From: CAZFBR01 sp035353495 [NCBI: uncultured bacterium]
GTDB taxonomy: Bacteria; DAOPZR01
Reading direction: 5' to 3'
Assembly (NCBI GenBank): GCA_964517215.1
Contig: CAZFBR010000153.1
Span: forward strand, 1 to 8,504
Length of the DNA stretch: 8,504 nucleotides
Both the position numbers and the translations under genes were made by a program. This document shows positions 1 to 4,742 of the stretch, in pieces (position 1 is the first letter of the stretch; each line of letters opens with the position of its first letter). The notes under the pieces were generated by a model. It made no database searches and was not told the origin of the DNA. It saw only the letters and a program-made list of their open reading frames with translations.

Positions 1-165
1 CTGGCCCTGTTCGGTGATGGTCCGACGCAACAGGCGCAAATGGACATCGTGGATGTCCCGCAAGAGGTTCCTCCGGCTGAGAACCCCGACCAGGCGCCCG
101 GTGCCGTCCTCTACCGCCAGGTGCCGGACCCCCGCGGCGCGCATCCGCTCGCGCCTGTGCGCGCC
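1..165 (-). CDS. Partial CBS-domain protein, truncated at both ends
   Basis: Read on the minus strand in the frame with a codon at 144-142, this stretch encodes MRAAGVRHLAVEDGTGRLVG followed by VLSRRNLLRDI. That matches the second half of a CBS domain (helix, the RHL-V-hydrophobic strand, a D-G turn, LVGVLS strand, then the R-x-LLR helix). CBS domains bind adenine nucleotides and regulate the protein they sit in. After the domain the frame continues as a basic, possibly coiled segment (HLRLLRRTITEQ) and runs off position 1. That kind of linker often leads into a signalling module, but none is visible. The first half of the domain (the VMT-type strand and helix) should lie at about 165-240 and is absent there in all minus-strand frames I checked. 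No start codon with a plausible ribosome site is evident, so this is a fragment. The CBS assignment is fairly firm; the parent protein is unknown. Confidence 0.5.
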
Positions 166-172
166 GGATTGG

Positions 173-649
173 CTATGCGCGGTCGGGCAGGGCGCGATCG
201 CGATCGAAGCACGCACCGACGATGCCGCGGCCGCCGCGTGGGTGGCGGAGGCGCTGGCGTTTGGCAATGAGCAGCGGATGCAGGCGGTGGCCGGCGAAGG
301 ATACCGGCGCGATTACTACGAGTTTTTCTCGCCGCGCGCCCGGGCGGAACTGGGTCCGGTATGGATACAGGGCTATGGGGTGGGTCCGACGGGCGAGTTG
401 CTGTTCAAGGTCGCGCTGCAGCGGGTGCCGCCCAAATACGCGCGGGTCCTGCGGGTGGCTCCGGCGGCGGCTGAGCGCCTGACGTTGACCCGGGACTGGT
501 CCGGGTCGCTGGTGCTGGCGAATGAGCCGTGGCTGTTGCAGTCGGCGGTGGTGCGGATGCAGGTGACGGCGCAGGGCGTGCAGCTTGCCGGGATCGATTT
601 TCCCGGCGGGGAACGGCTGCTTGTCGGAATACCGGGAGAGACGGACTGA
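173..649 (+). CDS. Unrecognised protein, 5' part missing; HemC-like signature at its visible start
   Basis: The frame is open from before position 14 to a TGA at 647-649, but it only looks like protein from about 173. Before that it is arginine-rich, as an off-frame reading of the minus-strand CBS fragment would be. The first credible residues are LCAVGQGAIAIEARTDD, closely resembling the conserved AVGQGAxxIExRxDD segment of hydroxymethylbilane synthase (HemC). The GGC cofactor-cysteine region that should follow in HemC is missing. Instead there is a soluble alpha/beta-looking segment (YYEFFSPRARAELGPVW, then hydrophobic strands such as LLFKVALQRV and GSLVLANEPWLL) that I do not recognise. 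In-frame ATG 278 or GTG 242 could be genuine starts if the HemC resemblance is foreign or accidental. The stop lies one nucleotide before the amidase ATG, so the two genes are probably cotranscribed and translationally coupled. No membrane span or signal peptide is seen. Confidence 0.45.
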   Translation, partial: LCAVGQGAIAIEARTDDAAAAAWVAEALAFGNEQRMQAVAGEGYRRDYYEFFSPRARAELGPVWIQGYGVGPTGELLFKVALQRVPPKYARVLRVAPAAAERLTLTRDWSGSLVLANEPWLLQSAVVRMQVTAQGVQLAGIDFPGGERLLVGIPGETD

Positions 650-650
650 C

Positions 651-1487
651 ATGACGGATATGCTGCGGGCGGCGGCGGTGCAGCTGGCGGCGGGCAATCT
701 CCCTTCGGAGAATCTGGCACGTGCGGAAGCACTGGTGCGGACCGCGGCCGGCCGTGGCGCGCAGCTGATTGTGCTCCCGGAAAACTATCTGTACCGCGGG
801 CCGCGCGAGCGGCTGCTGGCAATCGGGCACGAGGCGACGCCGGTCGCGCGTGAGCGGGCGGCGGCGTGGGCGAAGGAGCTGGGGGTCTGGGTGGTGGCGG
901 GCGCGCTGCCGGTGCCGACCCCGCGCGACGGCAAGGTGCACAACACCCTGCTGGTGTTCGATCCCCAGGGGGAATGCCGGGCGCAGTACCGCAAGATCCA
1001 CCTGTTTGACATTGAGATCCCCGGGGTGGTGAGCCGGCGGGAATCGGACCATTTTGCCGCGGGCGAAGAAGCGGGTACGGCGGAAGTGGCGGGGGTGATG
1101 ACCGGATTGGCCATCTGCTACGATGTGCGCTTTCCCGAACTGTTCCGCATCCATGCCGTGCGCAATGCGGAACTGGCGCTGATCCCCGCCGATTTCACCC
1201 TGCATACGGGCAAGGCGCATTGGGAACTGCTGGTGCGTGCGCGGGCGGTGGAAAACCAGATGTTTGTTGTTGCCCCCAACCAGGCGGGGAGCGCGCCCGG
1301 CACGGGCGCGAGCTATGGCCATTCACTGATTATCGGGCCGTGGGGCGAAATCCTTGCCGCCTGCGGCGATGAAACGGAGGGCATCGCCCTCGCTGATCTG
1401 GACTTGTCGTATCTGCGCCGTGTGCGCACGGAACTGCCGGTCCTCCAGCATCGCAAACCGCTGCGCTGGGTGCGCAATCGCCTGTGA
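651..1487 (+). CDS. Nitrilase-superfamily amidase, NIT1-like (probable deaminated glutathione amidase)
   Basis: This 278-residue protein has the complete carbon-nitrogen hydrolase catalytic set: Glu44 (LIVLPEN), Lys115 (YRKIHLFD) and Cys156 (GLAICYDVRFPELFR). Length is typical of a single-domain member. Features point to the NIT1 branch: YRKIHLFDIEIPG with the Pro-Gly, HWELLVRARAVENQ, the ASYGHS motif followed by a PWGEI strand, and a C-terminal Y-LRRVR-ELPVLQHRK segment. NIT1 enzymes hydrolyse the amide of deaminated glutathione, a damaged form made by transaminase side activity; omega-amidase (NIT2-like) activity is the main alternative. The enzyme should be cytosolic. ATG 651 is chosen because a GGGAG lies at 634-638 and the upstream stop is at 647-649; the longer frame from 585 lies inside the upstream gene, and ATG 660 is possible but would remove three residues before the first strand. 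Family assignment is strong; the exact substrate is inferred. Confidence 0.9.
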   Translation: MTDMLRAAAVQLAAGNLPSENLARAEALVRTAAGRGAQLIVLPENYLYRGPRERLLAIGHEATPVARERAAAWAKELGVWVVAGALPVPTPRDGKVHNTLLVFDPQGECRAQYRKIHLFDIEIPGVVSRRESDHFAAGEEAGTAEVAGVMTGLAICYDVRFPELFRIHAVRNAELALIPADFTLHTGKAHWELLVRARAVENQMFVVAPNQAGSAPGTGASYGHSLIIGPWGEILAACGDETEGIALADLDLSYLRRVRTELPVLQHRKPLRWVRNRL

Positions 1488-1655
1488 ATCGCGGCCGGAC
1501 CGCGGCATCGTTGCGGACGCCGGTCAGGGGTGTCCCCGGACCGTAATGCATGCCGGCGGGTTTGTTTGCCGCGCGGGCATGGTGCTGCGCGGCGGCCAGG
1601 CCGGGCTACGACCGGCGGCTGGACCGCAGCAAACAGGCCGGGGAGTGCTTGCCGC

Positions 1656-2660
1656 ATGAACAGCGCGGCGCATTGGCGGCGGGACGGCACGGCGGTGGTG
1701 TGCGAACTCTGCCCGCATGCCTGCCGGCTGGCTGACGGCCAGCGCGGCCGCTGCGGGGTGCGGCAGGCGACGCCCGACGGGCTGGTGTCACTCAATGACG
1801 GGGTTCTGGCCGCCGCAGCGGACGATCCGGTGGAAAAAAAGCCGTTCTATCATTTCCTGCCGGGCAGCCGGATCTTTTCCGTGGCCGCGCCCGGCTGCAA
1901 CTTCACCTGCCGGCAATGCCAGAATTACCATTTGTCCGACGACCCGCGCCGGGACGGCGTCATCGGTCGACGGGTCGCGGCGGCGCAGGTGGTCGCGGCG
2001 GCGGAACATGCGGGTTGTCCGGCGGTGGCGTACACCTACTCCGAGCCGACGGTCTGGTTCGAGTTCATGCTGGCCATGGCGCGGGCGGCGCGGGCGCGCG
2101 GGCTGCGCAATGCGGTGGTGAGCAATGCCTATATCAGCCCCGCCGCGCAGGCGGAACTGCTGCCGCTGCTCGACGCGGCCAACTATGACCTGAAGTCCTT
2201 TGGCGACGACACCTACCGGACGGTGTACGGCGGGACGCTGGCCCCGGTGCTGGCGACGATCACGGCGGCGGTGCGGGCGGGGGTGTGGGTCGAAGTGACG
2301 ACGCTGGTGATTCCGGGCATCAACGACAGCGACGGGGAATTGCGCGACATCGCCTGCTGGCTGGCGGATCTCTCCCCCGAGGTGCCGTGGCATCTCAGCG
2401 CGTTTTTTCCGACCCATCGCCTGACTGACCGTGAGGCGACGCCGGCGGCAACGCTGACGCGGGCGCGGGCGATCGGCCGGGCTGCCGGGTTGCGCTTTGT
2501 CTATACCGGCAATATCCGCGACGATGAGGGGGGGACGACGTACTGTCCCGGTTGTGGCGCGGCGGTGATTACCCGCGACGGATTCCGCGTGACGGCCTGC
2601 CGGCTGCGGGAAGGCAGGTGTGCGGCCTGCGGCGGGGTTCTTGCCGGGCGCTGGCGATAG
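1656..2660 (+). CDS. amrS: AmmeMemoRadiSam system radical SAM enzyme
   Basis: The product is 334 residues. Its N-terminus carries four cysteines in the pattern C16-x2-C19-x3-C23-x9-C33 (CELCPHAC, then RGRCGVR). Next come EKKPFYHFLPGS (60-71) and the radical SAM cluster motif C81-x3-C85-x2-C88 (GCNFTCRQCQNY), which binds a 4Fe-4S cluster and S-adenosylmethionine. A barrel follows, including AYTYSEPTVWFEF, NAYISP, YDLKSF and PGINDS. The C-terminus has a rubredoxin/zinc-ribbon-like pair, C297PGC300 and C322AAC325, with an extra Cys315. This order matches the radical SAM member of the AmmeMemoRadiSam system, normally encoded with Memo and AMMECR1 proteins; neither is in the window. Its substrate is not established to my knowledge. 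ATG 1656 is preferred (GGGGAG at 1640-1645; family members begin just before the first Cys pair). The frame is open upstream to 1530, but those 42 residues are Arg/Gly/Ala-rich and look non-coding. The 168-nt gap after the amidase gene shows nothing else I can support. The start and the exact subfamily are less certain than the radical SAM assignment. Confidence 0.87.
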   Translation: MNSAAHWRRDGTAVVCELCPHACRLADGQRGRCGVRQATPDGLVSLNDGVLAAAADDPVEKKPFYHFLPGSRIFSVAAPGCNFTCRQCQNYHLSDDPRRDGVIGRRVAAAQVVAAAEHAGCPAVAYTYSEPTVWFEFMLAMARAARARGLRNAVVSNAYISPAAQAELLPLLDAANYDLKSFGDDTYRTVYGGTLAPVLATITAAVRAGVWVEVTTLVIPGINDSDGELRDIACWLADLSPEVPWHLSAFFPTHRLTDREATPAATLTRARAIGRAAGLRFVYTGNIRDDEGGTTYCPGCGAAVITRDGFRVTACRLREGRCAACGGVLAGRWR

Positions 2661-2714
2661 GCGGGCGGCGGTGCGGATGCCGCCGGCGCGGTGATCATCC
2701 GGCAGCGGACAAAC

Positions 2715-2749
2715 AAAAAACCCGGCGGTCGGAGACCGCCGGGTTTTTT
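2715..2749. terminator. Bidirectional intrinsic terminator
   Basis: A perfect 10-bp GC-rich stem (2721-2730 with 2734-2743) closes a 3-nt loop (GGA). It is flanked by six A on the left (2715-2720) and six T on the right (2744-2749), so transcripts from either side end in a hairpin plus U-tract. It lies 54 nt after the radical SAM stop and just past the stop of the convergent basic-protein gene, so it serves both. Confidence 0.95.
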
Positions 2750-2766
2750 ATCGCGTGGTGCGAACG

Positions 2767-3072
2767 TTACTTTTTGCCCTTTTTCTTCGCAACCTTCTTG
2801 GCTGCCTTTTTCGCGACCTTCTTGACCGCCTTCTTGGCCTTCTTCGTGCCGCCGCGCTTCATCGCCGCCGCCGCGATGTCGCCCTGCTTGTCGATGAAAT
2901 AGAGGAAGCCCTTCTCGCGCTTCAGGCCGGCCTTCGCGACCAGTTCCGCCTTGAAGCTCTGCTTCTTGCCCGCGCGGGCCATCGGCTTGCGCGAAACGTT
3001 GCCCTGCTTGTCGATGTAATACAGGAACCCCTTCTCACGCTTGATGCCCAGCTTGATCAGCTTCTTTGCCAT
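2767..3072 (-). CDS. Small Lys/Ala-rich basic protein with two KREKGFLY repeats and a histone-H1-like tail
   Basis: The 101-residue product has two copies of one motif 40 residues apart: residues 9-37 (KREKGFLYYIDKQGNVSR and a basic end) and 49-78 (KREKGFLYFIDKQGDI and a basic end). They are followed by a tail at about 77-101 made almost only of Lys and Ala with a few Val and Gly. Such tails are typical of histone-H1-like and other nucleoid-associated proteins and suggest nonspecific binding to DNA or RNA. The repeats, each apparently two short beta strands joined by a DKQG turn, recall small conserved bacterial proteins of unknown function; I cannot name the family. The start is well supported: GGAGGGG-type site at 3083-3090, 10 nt before ATG, downstream of a near-consensus promoter at 3125-3152. 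The gene ends at the shared terminator at 2715-2749. A role in nucleoid structure is inferred from composition alone; ribosome or RNA binding would fit equally well. The N-terminus shows no signal peptide. Confidence 0.85.
   Translation of the reverse strand: MAKKLIKLGIKREKGFLYYIDKQGNVSRKPMARAGKKQSFKAELVAKAGLKREKGFLYFIDKQGDIAAAAMKRGGTKKAKKAVKKVAKKAAKKVAKKKGKK
2881..3048 (-). repeat. Intragenic tandem duplication, 120-bp period
   Basis: Positions 2881-2928 and 3001-3048 align over 48 bp with six mismatches. The first 16 bases are identical, and the copies are exactly 120 bp (40 codons) apart. They encode the two KREKGFLY motifs of the basic protein. Some differences are synonymous or conservative (Tyr/Phe), so the repeats look like an in-frame duplication kept by selection. 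Confidence 0.85.
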
Positions 3073-3102
3073 GGTACTTGTTCCCCTCCCGGAAAAATTG
3101 GT

Positions 3103-3117
3103 TGCGTCGACGACGCA
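3103..3117. promoter_or_regulatory. Inverted repeat at the start of the basic-protein leader
   Basis: TGCGTC at 3103-3108 and GACGCA at 3112-3117 are perfect inverted arms around GAC. The repeat starts about eight nucleotides past the -10 of the minus-strand promoter, so it would sit at the extreme 5' end of the transcript. It could be a short 5' hairpin or a repressor half of a larger operator. The arms are short, so chance is possible. Confidence 0.4.
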
Positions 3118-3136
3118 TTATGCTATTGTAGCATAA
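3118..3136. promoter_or_regulatory. Inverted repeat overlapping the -10 element (operator candidate)
   Basis: TTATGCTA at 3118-3125 and TAGCATAA at 3129-3136 are perfect 8-bp inverted arms with a 3-bp centre (TTG). The repeat covers the -10 hexamer (3125-3130) of the basic-protein promoter and abuts the 3103-3117 inverted repeat. A dimeric repressor bound here would block RNA polymerase; that function is inferred from position and symmetry. Confidence 0.5.
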
Positions 3137-3152
3137 ATCCGGCATTTGTCAA
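3125..3152 (-). promoter_or_regulatory. Sigma70-type promoter of the basic-protein gene
   Basis: On the minus strand TTGACA (3152-3147) is followed after 16 bp by TACAAT (3130-3125), preceded by an extended -10 TG. The flanks are AT-rich, with an A-run upstream of the -35 like an UP element. This is among the strongest promoter matches in the window and implies high expression, as expected of an abundant nucleoid or ribosome-associated protein. The leader would be about 45 nt. Confidence 0.85.
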
Positions 3153-3171
3153 GTGTTTTTTGCAAAACCTC

Positions 3172-3287
3172 CGTCGGGAGGGGTGCCGCCAGCGTCGGGA
3201 AAACTGTCCGGAATGGCAGCTGGCAAACAGCGTCGGGAAACGGGCGCACGCCGTCGGGAAATGAACGGGCACCGCGCAGCGTCGGGA
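3172..3287 (+). repeat. Five direct copies of CGTCGGGA
   Basis: CGTCGGGA occurs at 3172-3179, 3193-3200, 3231-3238, 3252-3259 and 3280-3287, all in one orientation. An extended consensus AGCGTCGGGAAA fits most copies. Start-to-start distances are 21, 38, 21 and 28 bp, and two of them equal about two helical turns. The array lies directly upstream of the -35 of the minus-strand promoter; the nearest copy is 19 bp from it. The only other copy I found is inside upp (4844-4851). This is a candidate multi-site binding region for an unknown regulator. Confidence 0.8.
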
Positions 3288-3430
3288 GAAGGGCGGGCCG
3301 GCGGGTGGTTCCGGTCTGACGGAGCCTGGCCGCAGCCGGACCCGGAACGGGGTGGCGGGTGCGGTGCAGGCAAGCTATACTGCGGCACGGACAAGGCGTG
3401 CGGCCAGGCGCCGGCGGGGAGGAAACGAAC

Positions 3431-3916
3431 ATGGAACTGCTGCAGGTGCGGGTGATGAATCCGGAGGAGAAGAATTTTATATTCGGCCAGGCCCATTTTA
3501 TCAAGACCGTCGAGGACCTGCATGAGGCGCTGGCGGGCGCCGTGCCGGGCATCAAATTCGGGGTGGCGTTTTGCGAGGCGTCAGGACCCTGCCTGGTGCG
3601 GGTGAGCGGAACGGATGCGACGATGCAGGATCTGGCGCGCGCCAACGCCCGCGCAGTCGGGGCGGGGCACACCTTTTTCATTTTTCTCGACAATGCTTTT
3701 CCGGTCAATGTGCTGAATGCGGTCAAGCAGGTGCCCGAAGTGGCGCGGGTCTATTGCGCAACGGCCAATCCGGTCGAGGTGATTGTTGCGCAGACCGCGC
3801 AGGGACGCGGGGTGCTGGGCGTGGTCGACGGCGCCTCGCCGCTGGGGGCGGAAGGGCCGGCGGAAACCGCGGAGCGACTGGCCCTGCTGCGCCGGTTCGG
3901 CTACAAGCTTGGTTGA
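3431..3916 (+). CDS. Adenosine-specific kinase family protein
   Basis: The 161-residue product matches the small conserved Adenosine_kin family along its whole length. Its landmarks are NFIFGQAHFIKTVEDL (15-30), VPGIKFGVAFCEASG (38-52), AGHTFFIFLDNAFPVNVLNA (78-97), the VPEVARVYCATANPVEVIVA stretch (101-120), GRGVLGVVDG (125-134) and LRRFGYKLG at the C-terminus. The family is widespread in archaea and thermophilic bacteria. The name comes from an adenosine-bound structure; the kinase reaction is poorly characterised, so the physiological role is open. It is a soluble cytosolic protein of normal length. ATG 3431 is chosen because GGGGAGGA at 3416-3423 lies 7 nt upstream and the conserved sequence begins right after it; the longer frame from 3359 adds unrelated residues. 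A small membrane protein gene follows closely in what is probably one transcript, ended by the hairpin at 4180-4201. The purine link to the nearby upp (pyrimidine salvage) may be coincidental. Confidence 0.92.
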   Translation: MELLQVRVMNPEEKNFIFGQAHFIKTVEDLHEALAGAVPGIKFGVAFCEASGPCLVRVSGTDATMQDLARANARAVGAGHTFFIFLDNAFPVNVLNAVKQVPEVARVYCATANPVEVIVAQTAQGRGVLGVVDGASPLGAEGPAETAERLALLRRFGYKLG

Positions 3917-3926
3917 CCGGTGGCGG

Positions 3927-4127
3927 GTGCTGGCGGCGGTGGGCCTGGTGGTGCTGGTGCTGTATGTCGGCAGCAGCGGCCCGGTGCTGGCGGCCATGCA
4001 GCGGCGCTGGCTGCCGCCCACAGCGGGACTGCTGTATGCGCCGTTGTGTTTGGCCGAGGACGTTGTGCCGGTCAAGGTGGTCTTGTTTTGGTACGGGGAG
4101 GCATGCGGCGTCGACCTTGACTTCTGA
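3927..4127 (+). CDS. Small single-span membrane protein
   Basis: From GTG 3927 the product has 66 residues. It starts with a hydrophobic helix (LAAVGLVVLVLYV), then GSSGPVLAAM, a WLPP turn, a LLYAPLCLAE segment and a C-terminal WYGEACGVD. The layout (one N-terminal span, a Y-x2-S-x-GP motif, YAPL, then a late WY) resembles a group of small uncharacterised membrane proteins I associate with planctomycete/verrucomicrobial genomes. That resemblance is from memory and unverified. TTG 3909 would give 72 residues with a positively charged N-terminus (DRWR) and overlap the kinase stop by 8 nt; it is a real alternative, since neither start has a good ribosome site. The gene sits 10 nt after the kinase stop and before a terminator, consistent with the same operon. 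The positive-inside rule predicts the N-terminus in the cytoplasm. No function is proposed. Confidence 0.6.
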   Translation: MLAAVGLVVLVLYVGSSGPVLAAMQRRWLPPTAGLLYAPLCLAEDVVPVKVVLFWYGEACGVDLDF

Positions 4128-4145
4128 CACGCGGCTGGCAGGCGC

Positions 4146-4178
4146 AAAAAAACGCCGGGGACAATGTGTCCCCGGCGT
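4146..4178 (-). terminator. Intrinsic terminator of the minus-strand 72-residue gene
   Basis: A perfect 12-bp stem (4152-4163 with 4167-4178) has a 3-nt loop. On the minus strand it is followed by a run of seven T (plus-strand A at 4146-4152). It lies 38 nt past the stop of the gene at 4217-4435. On the plus strand the stem is not followed by T, so it acts mainly leftward. Confidence 0.9.
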
Positions 4179-4179
4179 C

Positions 4180-4201
4180 GGACCCTCCCCGGGTCCTTTT
4201 T
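4180..4201 (+). terminator. Intrinsic terminator of the kinase / membrane-protein operon
   Basis: GGACCC (4180-4185) pairs with GGGTCC (4191-4196) around a 5-nt loop, followed by five T (4197-4201). It abuts the leftward terminator at 4146-4178, so the two convergent operons each have their own hairpin instead of sharing one. Confidence 0.8.
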
Positions 4202-4216
4202 GAATATCGTAACTGA

Positions 4217-4435
4217 TTAGGCCGCTTTGCGGATTTCCCGCGCGCCCATGCCGTGCTGCGCCATCAGCGCCTGCACCTTGGCGTCGATCAGGTCCAAGCC
4301 GTTCGGCTGGTCGAGCAGCCGGGCGTCTTTCCCGAGGACGTCGGAGAAGTTTGCGCGAATGTACTCGATCATGCGCGCGCGGAACTGCTCGTCGGTGGCC
4401 GGAGCATACAGCGGATTGTCAACCGGAAGAATCAT
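4217..4435 (-). CDS. Unrecognised 72-residue acidic/helical protein
   Basis: The product starts MILPVDNPLYAPATDEQF and continues with amphipathic helix-like sequence (RMIEYIRANFSDVLG, LDLIDAKVQALMAQHGM), ending in a basic EIRKAA. There is no signal peptide, membrane span or cysteine. I do not recognise the family. The evidence that it is a real gene is strong: GGGAGGG (4443-4449) lies 7 nt upstream of the ATG, and a perfect terminator follows 38 nt after the stop. The frame runs upstream to 4774, but that extension is Arg/Pro-rich and looks non-coding, so ATG 4435 is preferred. It stands alone between a convergent operon and upp; it could be cotranscribed with upp, which lies upstream on the same strand, or have its own weak promoter in 4480-4560. 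A small structural or adaptor role is possible, but nothing in the sequence decides it. Confidence 0.75.
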   Translation of the reverse strand: MILPVDNPLYAPATDEQFRARMIEYIRANFSDVLGKDARLLDQPNGLDLIDAKVQALMAQHGMGAREIRKAA

Positions 4436-4742
4436 GTGGTTTCCCTCCCTTCTGTCGAATGTCACCGCCTCCCGCGGTGCTTCGGCGAGCAACGGCGCTG
4501 CCGCCCCTGCCCATAGTGCAGTTATCGGCCGGCATTGGAGCTGACTTGAATACAAAATCGACTGGTGATGCCCGGCGGGGATGCTGCCCGCACGGGAGCG
4601 GTGCGGGCAGCGGGGAACGACCGCCACTTCCTGCCGGCGGCAGAGAGGGAAGGCCGACCCGCGGGACGGTCCGGAACGTTGCGGGGAGACGCCGAAAGTG
4701 TTGTGCGTTGCCGGCGGGTAACGCGGCCCCGCCGCAAAAGGC
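4436..4742. other. 307-nt gap without a supported gene; contains a strong hairpin
   Basis: Frames here are short or Arg/Pro/Ala-rich and none resembles a protein. The main structure is an inverted repeat at 4583-4611. Short weaker repeats near 4705-4740 (such as GCGTT/AACGC around a 10-nt loop) could end upp transcripts, but none has a T-run. No good promoter for the 72-residue gene is visible; the best guess, GATAAC near 4510-4520 on the minus strand, is weak. Confidence 0.5.
4583..4611. repeat. 11-bp perfect inverted repeat (hairpin)
   Basis: GCTGCCCGCAC (4583-4593) pairs perfectly with GTGCGGGCAGC (4601-4611) around a 7-nt loop (GGGAGCG). It lies about 130 nt past the upp stop and about 150 nt before the start of the 72-residue gene, both on the minus strand. 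No T-run follows on either strand, so it is not a classical intrinsic terminator. It may be a transcript-end or leader structure. Confidence 0.7.

Larger units (their letters stand above)
3073..3430. other. Divergent 358-nt intergenic region, no supported gene
   Basis: No reading frame here looks like protein. It holds the leader and promoter of the minus-strand basic-protein gene, two inverted repeats, a 10-bp palindrome TTTTGCAAAA at 3158-3167, five direct copies of CGTCGGGA (3172-3287), and the leader of the plus-strand kinase gene. The part nearest the promoter (3118-3170) is clearly AT-richer than the rest of the window. For the kinase gene only a weak -10 candidate, TATACT at 3376-3381, can be offered, with no good -35. 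Confidence 0.7.

Noticed and set aside
173-260. A real hemC gene
   Set aside because: Only about 28 residues resemble HemC. The following cofactor-cysteine region is absent in all three plus-strand frames, so this is at most a fragment.
405-1322. A 305-codon minus-strand frame opposite the amidase gene
   Set aside because: Low-complexity Arg/His/Pro composition and no motif; it is the shadow of the NIT1-like gene.
1488-1655. A small gene between the amidase and the radical SAM gene (for example from 1548 or 1554)
   Set aside because: The candidates are short, lack ribosome sites and recognisable sequence, and overlap the likely leader of the radical SAM gene.
3172-3287. CRISPR array
   Set aside because: The repeat unit is only 8 bp, the spacing is irregular (21, 38, 21, 28 bp), and no cas gene is present.
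3376-3381. TATACT as the kinase promoter -10
   Set aside because: No acceptable -35 is found at 16-18 bp upstream, so it is not listed as a promoter.
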